The notes under the pieces were generated by a model. It had not been told where the DNA came from and did not search any database. It worked only from the letters and a program-made list of their open reading frames with translations. The position numbers were made by a program, and so were the translations under genes. 64,000 nt of DNA from positions 6,588,170 through 6,652,169 of the forward strand of contig CM017567.1 of assembly GCA_007844125.1 (NCBI GenBank), written 5' to 3'. Positions 36,232 to 46,242 of this stretch are shown piece by piece (position 1 is the first letter of the stretch; each line of letters opens with the position of its first letter). The DNA comes from Sinonovacula constricta. Taxonomy: Eukaryota > Mollusca > Bivalvia > Cardiida > Solecurtidae.

Positions 36232-36257
36232 CCCCCCCCCCCCCCCCCCCCCCCCCC
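36232..36257. repeat. C homopolymer of 26 bases
   Basis: An uninterrupted C run. Length is likely polymorphic and error-prone in assembly. Confidence 0.9.
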
Positions 36258-36364
36258 TTTCCACTTCTATGGCCCCACCCTCTTTCATATAACTGCATAT
36301 ATTCTGATTTAACCGAAGTGATTCGTTCGAGCTGGCAAAATTTCTTTTACGGTACACAGTATTG

Positions 36365-36646
36365 AGTTCGAACCCAAGACCTCCTCCGTAATCAGGTGCT
36401 CTACCACCTGGCCTACCTGGGCAGAGAGCTTTTAACCTTCCTTATTTTTAGCCAGGTATTAACTGGACAGAACTGGACAGAACCACCAGCACCTAGCACG
36501 TTCCAGATCCACGTGGTGTTCTGATAAATTAAGTCTGACGCCACTAAAAAGGCTGTAAAAATCCCATTACCGAGGGCTGTGGTCGAATCCAGGACCTCCT
36601 GCTTTTGAGGTAGCTGCTCTAGCAACTGATCTACATGGGCACCTAC
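36365..36646 (-). mobile_element. Two tRNA-like heads of one SINE type in tandem
   Basis: On the minus strand a first head (36646-36590) has GCCCATGTAGATCAGTTGCTA and GTCCTGGATTCGACC. About 220 bp later a second (36425-36365) has GCCCAGGTAGGCCAGGTGGT and GTCTTGGGTTCGAACTC. The intervening body includes GGTGCTGGTGGTTCTGTCCA. It could be a dimeric SINE or one copy inserted next to another. Neither head closes an acceptor stem, so they are not tRNA genes. Confidence 0.5.
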
Positions 36647-37458
36647 CTGCCTCTGGGGAAAGCATTCTCACTACATCCCGAACTCGTGTTGATGTTATTC
36701 AATTCCAAAGCATTGTAAACAAATCCGAACGTGAATGAGAGAGTATGTTCTTTTGGAAACGTCCGATACGTACATTTTAAATTGGATTAAATGTAGTTTT
36801 AAGAAAACACAGACTTTTATGGTAAAATACTTGCAGAATTTTTATATATACATTAATAACTACTTTTGGCAAAAAATAACGCGATCAATTTGACGCCAAA
36901 TAACGTTGGCTGTTTTCCTTTGTATCTCCCTTGAAGAATCTTTTATGATTCCGTTCTATTTTTAACTTATGATATTCCGTTCTATTTTTAGCTTAGTGAC
37001 GTCTATATTTATGTGGTACCGCCACCTAGCGTCTTAACTTGTACATTACTGATTTGTGACTTGTAGCGAACATAACATTTGTGACTTGATCATTGTGACT
37101 TGAGTTTTGTAATTTCCAAATTGTATACGAGAAATGTGAATTAGATACATGTAAAAACGAACGTGTTTGTGCAAACAAATATCAAATTTAAGCAAATGCA
37201 GTGTTGCAATTTGCAAATTAGAAATTGAATATAGGCGGATATATCGGTATATTCTCGTCCAGCACGTAAAATACGGGAAATGGTCAAGCGTCACGTGACT
37301 TCAATAAACGAATGTCGCTTGGTATAAGTGTGTCACGTGACCTAGCATCATATGAGCCAGTGCATTTGAAAAGGGACCGTATCCTATGAATGAACATTGT
37401 AGTAAAACCTCCCTACATTAAGGACCGTTAAAAATAGTGAACTCAGGTATAAATTCAA
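36647..37458. other. AT-rich non-coding stretch
   Basis: A direct repeat TGATT/ATTCCGTTCTATTTTTA occurs twice near 36950-36990. No gene recognised. Confidence 0.45.
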
Positions 37459-37529
37459 TGTAGATGACTACTTATTGCAAGGTATAAGTCTTTGTAAGAC
37501 TTATATCCTGCATTAAGCAGTCATCTACA
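37459..37529. repeat. Short hairpin, 34-bp arms with four mismatches, 3-nt loop
   Basis: The left arm starts TGTAGATGACTACTTATTGC (37459-37492) and the right arm ends GCAGTCATCTACA (37496-37529). The tight loop (TGT) argues against a typical microRNA precursor. A foldback remnant is equally likely. Confidence 0.75.
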
Positions 37530-37736
37530 ATATATTATCTTTACAAAACACTATAAAGTCCCTTTCACATTACCTGGCTTATATCAACAAATAACATATT
37601 GTTAAAATTGCATTTTATGATGAACGGAAATATCACTTTTTGTGAAATTAGTATGCATTAAACAAAACCTGAAATAATCCCAACACTAAACAAATTAATG
37701 TAAGATCACTCTTAGTCTACATGTCACCTTATTGAC

Positions 37737-37995
37737 CGGCCGCAATAGCACAAGTGGAAGAGCTTCGGCTTGCGGATCGGGAGGTCGCGGGTTCAAACCC
37801 CGACCTGGTCAAACCAAAGACTTTAAAGTTGGTAGTAGGGGCTTACCTCCTAACGGTCGTGGTTAAGGGGACAGGATTAAGCCGGACTAGTCGGTGTCAG
37901 TATAATGGACCGACCGGGTTCAGTAAGTGCCCACGTGCTTCAATAATAAAAATGTCGCTGCACAATATCGGCAAAAATGCCGGCAAATCCCAATT
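37737..37995 (+). mobile_element. tRNA-derived SINE family B, full length
   Basis: The head GGCCGCAATAGCACAAGTGG and B box GGGTTCAAACCCCG lead to TCAAACCAAAGACTTTAAAG, then TCGGTGTCAGTATAATGGAC, and end in TCGGCAAAAATGCCGGC, itself a small inverted repeat. Minus-strand copies are at 43033 and 49163. Its 3' end overlaps the C-terminal codons of the recombinase-like ORF. Confidence 0.85.
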
Positions 37996-38665
37996 CCAAT
38001 CTATCACCTAATTGATTGGTCATTTTTCTTCCACCCAGGTTCGTCACTATGGTCTGAATGACTTCTGGAACAGTTATTTCAATGGTATTTGCACTGTCTG
38101 CATTTGTTACTTTTGAAGAAAAAGTTTCAGATTTCAGACATTTTAATGGACATGTGTCACTGACCTGGGGCGGTTGCAAAGACTTGCTGACGCTCTGCAC
38201 CAGTTCAGCTAAAGGCATTTTGTAAGATCGAACTGCGGCACTACGGTGGTCACTTCTTGTCATACTGGCTTGTTCGCCAAAACCTTGCTGGTAGCGAGTG
38301 GTACAGAGGGTACACTTCCCTGAATGATTAGTAATATTTCGACCCTCGGTACTGATACCTACCTCTGAAAACAAGTTTTCAAGTACTGTCCGTGTGTGTT
38401 TGTCCAACAACCTGCGATGAAAAACACGCTGAACCATTTTGTCTGTTTTCATGCGTTTTTCTGTTAAATGGACCGAATACTGGCATTGCTTTAAGATAGG
38501 AGGAAAATATCTTGAAGACACATCTTGGGGTTGTCTCATCCTCAAACTGCTTAACCATCTTGGATTCGACCTTACGCTGATGAAGACCTTCGTGAACATT
38601 TTTGAAAATTTTCCTATAATTGCCTCCAGATAACTGAAATACTGTTGGTGGGACGATAAACCCAA
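37940..38665 (-). pseudogene. Crypton/KIAA1958-like tyrosine-recombinase fragment, bounded by SINEs
   Basis: The 241-codon ORF is a composite. Its first codons come from a SINE family A tail (38624-38671) and its last 15 or so from SINE family B (37940-37995). The central part has NITNHSGKCTLCTTRYQQGF then DHRSAAVRSYKMPLAELV. This aligns by eye with the C-terminal catalytic region of the tyrosine-recombinase-like domain in Crypton-derived and KIAA1958/ZMYM-type proteins (usual pattern TNHS-x-R...GH-x(5-7)-SYK). The arginine expected after NHS is not in place and GH reads DH, so catalysis is unlikely. It is a degenerate transposon-derived fragment rather than a host gene. Confidence 0.5.
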
Positions 38666-38671
38666 TAAACA
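38624..38671 (+). mobile_element. SINE family A tail fragment
   Basis: CTCCAGATAACTGAAATACT and GGGACGATAAACCCAATAAA are the last 48 bp of the family. Nothing of head or body is present, another strongly truncated copy. Confidence 0.8.
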
Positions 38672-39255
38672 GTTTTTCCTAGGAAGATCAGAATTTTTTC
38701 TGACTCATGTTTTAACGTATACTGGTTTACCTCGAGGTTTCGATGCTCGTCACCACCACGAAATCCGAAAACTTTGCAGTTGTAAAAAATGCTGTATAGC
38801 TCAGGGCCTTTGCTGCATGTGTACCCAACACACCGGACACCCAGAGAGAAAGCGCGTCATTTTCCGTAATAGGATCGGCCCTGTTCTTGTGTATGCCGAC
38901 TCCCGAAAAGGAAATAACAAAAAATTAAGTAATAGAAAGACAACTATGTATTTGTACAATGTTTAACAAAGTGCAGGGCCGAGCCGGGATTCGAACCCAG
39001 GAAACGAGGGTCTGAGGACAGCGTCTCTAACCGCTCGGCCACGTGTGTCCCTTTGATGAGAATAATAATAGGTATTACTTACCATTATTAGTTAGTTCTT
39101 TCATCCGACTGTCCTGCTGACGTCTAGACTAAGAAAAAAAACAACTGGCCGCTTTGCGTCAAAGAGGCTTACTTCATCCCTTACACGTTCCTCACGCCGA
39201 TAACATTAAATTGCTGCGGCAGTGTTGTACAAAGCGCTTGGAGGATAAGGATTAC
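38672..39255. other. Non-coding stretch with a tRNA-like remnant
   Basis: Apart from the tRNA-like segment listed separately, no gene or repeat was recognised. Confidence 0.45.
38972..39052 (-). other. tRNA-like remnant with Leu/Ser-type D arm
   Basis: The minus strand reads GTGGCCGAGCGGTTAGAG (A box) and CTGGGTTCGAATCCCGG (closed T arm with B box). The 5' GGGACAC and 3' CTCGGCC ends do not pair as an acceptor stem, so it is most likely a SINE head or a tRNA pseudogene. Confidence 0.5.
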
Positions 39256-39666
39256 CATCCTTTCCAATCGGAACTCCTCGGATAATTCCGTCCTCGGAAC
39301 AATCATCCCTCGGATGTATCTGGTGCAATAACACTTAATGAAATCACGATCGTTTTGTTCGCCGGAAGTCGGAAGAAGAATATGCCTAAGTAGTTCGCAC
39401 AAAACATAAATACTGCCATCGTTTGACAGCTGCGTGTCTGCTGCGCTGGGTAAATTAAAATTGGATGATTTAAATTTGAAGCCGCCACAAATAAAAGTTT
39501 TACCGGCATCGTCCTGTAGTGAGCTGTCACCCGAGCTGCCATCTTTGTTTTGACGTCTGTCTCAAAAGAAGCCCCATTTAGATTAGTGACCGATGTGATC
39601 CGACTACCTACATACATCCGAGAGATGATTCGTTAATTATCCGAGGTGTTCCGATGGCATCCTTTC
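39256..39666. mobile_element. MITE family M1, copy 2, with perfect 9-bp TSD
   Basis: The element 39265-39657 starts CAATCGGAACTCCTCGGATA and ends TAATTATCCGAGGTGTTCCG plus ATGG. Both sides carry CATCCTTTC (39256-39264 and 39658-39666). Its interior closely follows copy 1 at 7429. Confidence 0.88.
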
Positions 39667-39970
39667 GTCTACACTATTGTAAATCTGGACAGCCAGTAAT
39701 CCATGGTGGGTAAAATTTGGCTGCTCAAGTCCAACGGAACAGAACCCTTCTCCCCATTAAGTGTAACTGATTGCTTGTTTCTCCTATTTGCCCAATCCTG
39801 GAAGCACATTATAGCTCAACAGTTTTGTTTTCTTGTGGTCTTTGGAATACGCTCGACCCTTCTTACTTGTAATGTTTTATCAGACACAGCAGTAACATGG
39901 CAAATACTGATAAACATTCCAACTGAGTTACTGTAACATGGTATCTATACAAATTTGACTCAGTTCCATC
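39667..39970. other. Non-coding stretch
   Basis: Nothing recognised. The plus-strand ORF at 39703-39936 has no domain support. Confidence 0.45.
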
Positions 39971-40343
39971 AGTGTTGGTTGTGGTGATGATTATAGTATT
40001 GTTAGTTATGGTGTTGTATGTAGTAAAAATGGTATGTTAGTAGTGGTAATGGTGATGATGTTGGTGGTGGTAATGGTGATAGAGTGTGGTAGTGATGGTA
40101 TTGGTGATGATTGTGGTGGTGGTAGAGAATGTAATGATAACTGTGACAGTGGTAGTGGTGGCGATACTAACATTACTGGTCCAGACTTGGACTCGAGCCC
40201 GCATGGTAGGGATCAGGGGAGTTAGAAGAACTCTACCTCTCGCTGATGTTTGGGGTGTTGCTGTTGTTGGTCGTGGTGATAATACTGATGTTTATGACAA
40301 TAATGATGAAGATGGTAATGGTGGTGGTGCTAGCAACCTTTAA
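39971..40343. repeat. Imperfect GGT/GAT triplet-rich tract
   Basis: Plus-strand GTGGTAATGGTGATGATG-type sequence is interrupted near 40165-40245 by a segment with a minus-strand B-box-like GGGCTCGAGTCCAAG, perhaps a tRNA-derived insertion. The Val/Gly/Asp-rich ORFs are artefacts. Confidence 0.8.
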
Positions 40344-40540
40344 AAGTACTTCATGCCCATAATCCTTTGAACACTTGCACAGAGATAAGTCAGGAGTTGA
40401 CACATTGCGCAAGATCTAATTTAGTCTGGAGTTCCCTCCCCTGTTCACTATGTGATAGTGTCCAATACAACACCACGCTGAATAATCAGAGTGAATGCAC
40501 TCAAAGGATTATGGGTACACATTATATTTGGCAGAAATAT

Positions 40541-40822
40541 AGGACAAAACATCCTATTGACAAAACATTCCATGGATAAAACATCCCATGGACAGAACAT
40601 CCCACATGTTTTTACAGGGTAGACGAAATATACCATGTCATTTTGATAGGATAGACAAAACATCCCACATGTTTTACAGGGTACACGAAATATACCATGT
40701 CATTTTGATAGGATAGACAAAACATCCTACATGTTTTACAGGGTAGACAAAACACCCAACACGCTTTTACAGGGTACATAAAACATCCCATGTCATTTTG
40801 ACAGGATAGACAAAACATAACA
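40541..40822. repeat. Minisatellite of about 62 bp with about 30-bp subunits
   Basis: Phrases GGATAGACAAAACATCC, ACATGTTTTACAGGGTA and CATGTCATTTTGATAGGATA recur in order with few changes across about 280 bp. Shorter versions lacking the CATTTTGATAGG part open the array. Confidence 0.88.
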
Positions 40823-40851
40823 TACCTATCTATGCTGTAATATTCCGCATC

Positions 40852-40859
40852 ACCCCCCC

Positions 40860-40893
<34 letters not shown>

Positions 40894-40900
40894 ACCCCCA
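40852..40900. repeat. C run followed by (CA)n microsatellite
   Basis: About ten C are followed by about 15 CA repeats, then CCACC-rich sequence. Confidence 0.9.
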
Positions 40901-41587
40901 CCCCACCCACTCCACACACATACCTTGTTTGTTAATTGCTACAGATAGTTCTAAAACCTATATTTTATGATACTGATAATGATAAGATTATGCAGCGCTG
41001 AGTTTATTTCGTTAGTTGATTGTATATATTGTTTGCTTATAATCATGCTGTGCTATTTTTACATATACGAACCATATGCTATGTTATTATAATTTGTTTG
41101 ATGCAAAATATCGTAAGCATTGCAAATTCTCAGTATGAATGTTTCATATTTATTATTTAACTAGTTAAAATGAAAATATTGAGACCATTATAACACAACG
41201 CAGAGCTGTTTTCTTTTTGTAAATTATATTTGTAATATTTGCCTTATACCTTATATGATAAGTACCAGTGCTGTCAGTTGTGCGTTATGTAACTTTATTT
41301 TGTAAGAAAGCATGGCCAATTTAACTTCAAAGTTTTCATAGTCGTTATTTAACTTCAAGTTTCATTGTAAAAGATTGTGACCATAGCAAGACGTTACAGT
41401 ATCACTTCAATTTTAGAAGTTTTATGTGTACAATATTTGCTTTCATAAAATGTTTTCTCAGTTTGTTTGTATTTATATATTTCTCACCTTACTAAAATTT
41501 GACTTATCATACATAGTGGTTTGAGATTTACAATCTAACACAGACAGTCCAATAAAACCCCATATTAGCCCAAGAGAGACAGATTTT
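40901..41587. other. AT-rich non-coding stretch
   Basis: Nothing recognised on either strand. Confidence 0.5.
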
Positions 41588-42074
41588 GAAGGAGGGATCC
41601 GTAATTTTGCCTATATTACATATAACCACTGCTTTTGGGGAATTTGGGCATAATATTTTTTGTAAATCCATACTTAAGTCTTACGAAATACGTTTTTGAA
41701 CACTAAATGAAGTGGTTAGACAGAACTAGACGCAAAAATCACTCTTAATGTGTATTCTTTCCATGAGAGCTCGGTAGTGGTCTCTGCTAAAAAAGGATAT
41801 CGACGTCAGAGCGGATTGCCCAGATGATTATATATAGTGATCTCTAAAGGAAGTGGTCACGTGGTTTGCTAAGTTTAAAAATACCTATCTCTACAGCATG
41901 GCTTGGATAGGAAATGCTTGTTTGCAATAAAGAGCGTTGATTTATGCTTGACTGTTCACACAGATCTAGGACACCAATGACCAGCATTTTGCAGGGACTT
42001 TTTCAGGTAACAATGAACTATTAAGTTATTTGAGAAATAAAGCGTTGGTCCAAACTGTCGGATACCACCTTTTA
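41588..42074. mobile_element. TA-MITE family M2, copy 2
   Basis: The right end CAAACTGTCGGATACCACCT is intact; the left end is eroded (GGAGGGATCCG). The interior shares GACGTCAGAGCGGATTGCCC, GTGGTCACGTGGTTTGC and CAGCATGGCTTGGATAGGAA with the copy at 26673. Confidence 0.82.
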
Positions 42075-43032
42075 AATGGCGGATGACACATGCCTGTGTC
42101 CTTGCATTCCAGAGTAATTATTAATTCTAATAAATTATCTGAGTATCAGAAGGCAACATTACATATCTTGTTTATGGAAGACACGTTTTCGGATTGTTCT
42201 ATATTTACAGCAATGCATAAATCCTTTAAGAACATGTCCCGAGGGACGCGCCACGAATTACTTGCTTCTCTTGAAAAAGGCTTGTACTATTACTGGTGTT
42301 CTCAATACTAATTGCAAACCTGGTAAAAAAGTTTAAAATCTGTCCAACCAATTTAACAATAATTGCCGGTATTTGTTACCAGTATCATCCTATCATATCA
42401 CCAATCTATTACCAGTATAAGGCACACATCTGATGAGGTACATCTGTAATTGATTGAAAAGCGTTCGTTGTTATTGCCATTTTTTGTTTTTATTTTATAA
42501 ATGTATCATTTTAATAGGAAATGAGGATTTAACATTTAAATGCGATTAGATGATGTACAGCCATAATCTACCACGAAAGAACTGTACAACAGAAGTTTTT
42601 TTTTGTAAACTGGATGGTTTACATAATATGCATTTTTTTAATTTCTTTTTTTTTTCTAATAGCTCCAATAGCATAGAGTCATGCTATTAAAATGCCGCAG
42701 ATGTGTTCTTTAGATCAACATTCAAAACTTTACCTCATCGTGTATTCATGATCATAATTGTATGCACTTGAATATCTTCACATAGGCTCTGTAGGTACAT
42801 GCCTTAAAATTTTTCATAAAGGCTAAAATCTCCAAAAAATGCAACATAAACTGATGAAGAGGAGGTGGGTGATACGGCAGATGTCTTCAGCAGATTTAAA
42901 GCAACAATAAATACCAATAGTGACCATAAATACAACATTTTATACTAGTTATCACCGAGGTTTTAAAATATTGTGCCAAAAACGTTGAATACAGTCATGG
43001 ATCCGTATGTGTAATCCGTGTCAGGATTAGGA
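42075..43032. other. AT-rich non-coding stretch
   Basis: No gene recognised. The 73-codon ORF at 42090 has no domain support. Confidence 0.45.
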
Positions 43033-43303
43033 TTAGGATTAGCCGGCATTTTTGCCGATACTGCGCAGCGACATTTCTATCATTATAACACAGGGGCACT
43101 TATGAGGTGCCCAGGGATTGAACCCGGTCGGTCCATTATACTGACACCGACGAGTCAGGCGTAATGCTGTCCCCTTAGCCCCGAGCGTTAGGAGGGAAGC
43201 CACTACTACCAACTTTAAAGTCTTTGGTTTGACCCGGCCGGGGTTCGAACCCACGACCTCCCGATCCGCAAGCCGACGCTCTACCACCTGAGCTATTGCG
43301 GCC
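43033..43303 (-). mobile_element. tRNA-derived SINE family B, full length
   Basis: The minus strand begins GGCCGCAATAGCTCAGGTGG, has B box GGGTTCGAACCCCGG, and ends ATCGGCAAAAATGCCGGC followed by a three-fold TAATCC repeat. It has the best-preserved A and B boxes of the three copies. No target-site duplication was evident. Confidence 0.88.
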
Positions 43304-43602
43304 AGTTAAGTGTGTTATAATACACCGGATATAACGCACTTTTCTTTGAGCGTTTTAAACTTTGAACATGGCTCGCATTTCTTTGTCCGGACAATTGGTC
43401 TTTTTTAAAAAAAATATTATCGTAAAAAATCCAAAAAAATCCACAACAAAAGTTGTAGCCTTTTAGGGGAATGTGGTGGTTATGTCACTTTATCTTGCCC
43501 TCGTCCGGGCAATTGAAGAATGAAGTGCTAGTTACTATCTGATCTAAAGGCTATATTTGTACATGAAACATACATGTCCCCTCTCGCGCTATTTGCTTTA
43601 TA

Positions 43603-44941
43603 TACGAGCGACACTTTTTAAGTTCGCAGAAAAGGGCAGTTTTTTAAACCACTTGAAATATCAAAATTTTGTTTACCTTTCTAAGTATGCCCCATCTGCC
43701 TCCACACACATTTTACATCGATCTACCGTCTTCCGGAACGCCGCAAGGTACTCCTCTTTAGCTATATGTTGCAGACACTGGTACATGCAGACCGCACTCC
43801 CTATACCACAAAGGGATTCAAAATAGCGCCCTGCCAGCATTTCCTTTAGTCTTGGAAACAACCAAAAGTCATAGGGGGGCAGGTCAGGGCTGTATGGAGG
43901 ATGATCTAAGACATCAAGCACAGATTCTTTCAGATACTCCCGTACCGTAGAGGATTTATGGGCCGGTGCGTTATCAGGGAGTAATTTGATGCCGCGGACA
44001 CAGGTGCGTGGTCTGCGTTTTTGAAAGAAATCAACAAGTTGAGTAAGAACGCTTTCTCTGTAGAACTTTCCAGTGACAAAACTACCTTTCGAGACTGGAA
44101 TTTGAAGAACTGGACATTTCGAATCAAAGAATATCGCATACAACATGCGATTTGATGTCTTGCAAAGGCGCGCAATGACGGGTCTGTCGCTGTCAGATAA
44201 AACCCAAACATTATTTTTAGCCTTAGATTCGGGTTCAAAATTATAGATCCATGTTTCATCACCTGTAACTATATCTTCCAAACAATGTGGGTTACATTTA
44301 TCATATTTTTCTATCATTTGTGATGCAAGTCTAACCCAACTTTGTTTCTGCTCGTCAGTGAGCAAATGGGGTACCCAGCGCGCGCAGACCTTACGTAGCC
44401 CAAGCCGTTCACGTAAGATCTTCAAAACACTTGACGAATGAATGCTGGTTATTTCTTCTATCTCTTGCACGGTATAACGCGCGTTTTCCTCAGTTAACGT
44501 GTCCATGGTAGAAACGTTCGTTTCGTCGAAACGGAAACCGGCCTTCCTCCTTTGGGGTCATTTTCAATGGTCCCCAGACCATCGTTAAAACGACGTACCC
44601 ACCTGCAAACTGTAGCACATTTTAAAGCATCATTCATCATTTAAACGTTCTGCAAATCAGCATGAATTTCTGTCGGCGGATACCCGAGCTGTGCTTGAAT
44701 CTTACAATATACCCTCTGTTTAGAGATTCTTTCATCCATATTGAACGCTATATTTTACTAGTGTATAAAACCGCGTGTTGAAAATACCCAGCGCAGCGCC
44801 CACGTGGACCACGTGCGCCACAAACCTCGATACCGTTCGATAGAGGAATGTTAACACTAGCTCTATGTAGGAATCATGCAATTTCATTATGGCGTTAAAA
44901 AGTTATAGGCTTACTCTTCGAACTAAAAAGTGTCCCTCGTA
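43603..44941 (-). mobile_element. Mariner (DD34D) transposon, structurally complete, 1335 bp
   Basis: Terminal inverted repeats CGAGCGACACTTTTTAAGTT (left, from 43605) and CGAGGGACACTTTTTAGTTC (reverse complement of the right end at 44939) enclose one transposase gene. TA lies on both sides (43603-43604 and 44940-44941). Size, TIR length and target fit the mariner family. The two ends differ slightly, and the transposase carries two lesions, so the copy cannot mobilise itself. Confidence 0.93.
43673..44739 (-). pseudogene. Mariner transposase, one stop and one frameshift
   Basis: An ATG at 44739 opens an N-terminal part with RISKQRVYCKIQAQLGYPPT. Codon 33 is TAA (44641-44643), after which the frame continues with CATVCRWVRRFNDGLG and NDPKGGRPVSVST, a typical mariner helix-turn-helix region. 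A one-base shift near 44520 moves reading into the 277-codon frame 44506-43673. That frame carries the catalytic core: TGDETWIY (first Asp), LLPDNAPAH (second Asp) and SPDLPPYDFWLFPR, with 34 residues between the second and third Asp by my count (DD34D). All three catalytic Asp are present. The C-terminus ends normally at 43673. BLAST names for such sequences are often SETMAR-like. Confidence 0.9.
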
Positions 44942-45929
44942 CAATAATTGTTTGTAAATAAAATATACATGTCACTTCTTACGCTATCTCGTTTCACCGA
45001 CTGAACACAAAACCTAAAGAGGTCGTCAACCCATTATGATAATTGCACCGACTAAGCTTAAAGGCATCTCAAAAGCCTTATATAAGTGACCCCCCCCCCC
45101 CACACATTTATTGCCCCACCCAGCATGTGAGGGCATCTGTTTTCTGATAAGCCAGGCTGCCACAGTCTGTAACGATGTGTCTGTCACACAGGTATTGTTC
45201 AAGATCCAAGTGTATGTATGCTATATCTAGGGGTTGAACATATTCATTCACAGTTTGTAAAGGAAACAGATATATATATATATATATATAAATCTTTATT
45301 TGTATTCTTTCTTACTTTGTTGGTTGATTTTGTTATTTCTTATACATTTTGTTATTTCTTTCATTCTTTTAGTTCTCATATATATTTAAAGTTATATTTT
45401 ATTTTGATTTGTAAAATGTAACGAAACGTTTCTAACAAAAGCAATTTAAAAAGTCATTCATTGTCAGAATAATGTCCTTCAGAGTCATTTTGAATACTAA
45501 AACTTGTATCTCTCATGTATTTTCAAAATTAAATATTTAGCTATGAAATAAATACATAATCTTGCAGTTACAAAATTGACACCTAGTAATTAATGCTATA
45601 AAGAATTTGTAAGGGATCATATAGTAAACAACCCACATTATCACTAACAATAATGTTTGTGGCTTTGTGTAAAACTAGTCTACTGTCTCACATCCATACT
45701 AGCAGGTAATTTAGTTTTGCATTAACCCATCAGAGGTATTACTGTGACAGATTAGTACTATGTTGGCTAAAGACTCCCTGCAGTGATGACCAGCAATTAG
45801 CAGGTCTGGTCATAGCATGTGGGGGCCTGGCTCAGTGGGATACCACATTCCTTTCGAGATGCCTTTAAGGAATGTGGGTAATGACTGTATTGATCAGAAA
45901 CAAATCGCCCTGAAGAGCATTGTGTTCTA
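44942..45929. other. Non-coding stretch
   Basis: It holds a C run near 45090 and an (AT)n tract at 45270-45291. No gene seen. Confidence 0.5.
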
Positions 45930-46242
45930 TAAATCTGGTATCCGACAGTTTGCATGTATTAAATACATGTAACAATATCTTAACCATGCTCTGGGAAATA
46001 TTGGCATATGTCTGCATAAAGATACATCCAAGTAAAAATGATTTTGAACATTACCTATATTGTAAGTTTGTATATGTCGTAAAATAAAATCACTCTTAAT
46101 GTTCATTCTTTCCAAATCTGTAAAATAAGCACGACAGTGATCTCTGCTAGAATTATATAACGACGTCAGAGCGGACTACCCGGATGACGATATAACGTGA
46201 TTACAAAAGTTGTCACGTGGTTTGCTTGGTTTTCATAATAGC
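45930..46242. mobile_element. TA-MITE family M2, copy 3, left half
   Basis: It begins CTGGTATCCGACAGTTTGCA and carries GACGTCAGAGCGGACTACCC and GTTGTCACGTGGTTTGCTTG, then stops inside the family consensus at 46242. The matching right half resumes at 48511. Confidence 0.82.

Noticed and set aside
38972..39052. Functional tRNA-Leu or tRNA-Ser gene
   Set aside because: A and B boxes and the T arm are good, but the acceptor stem does not pair.
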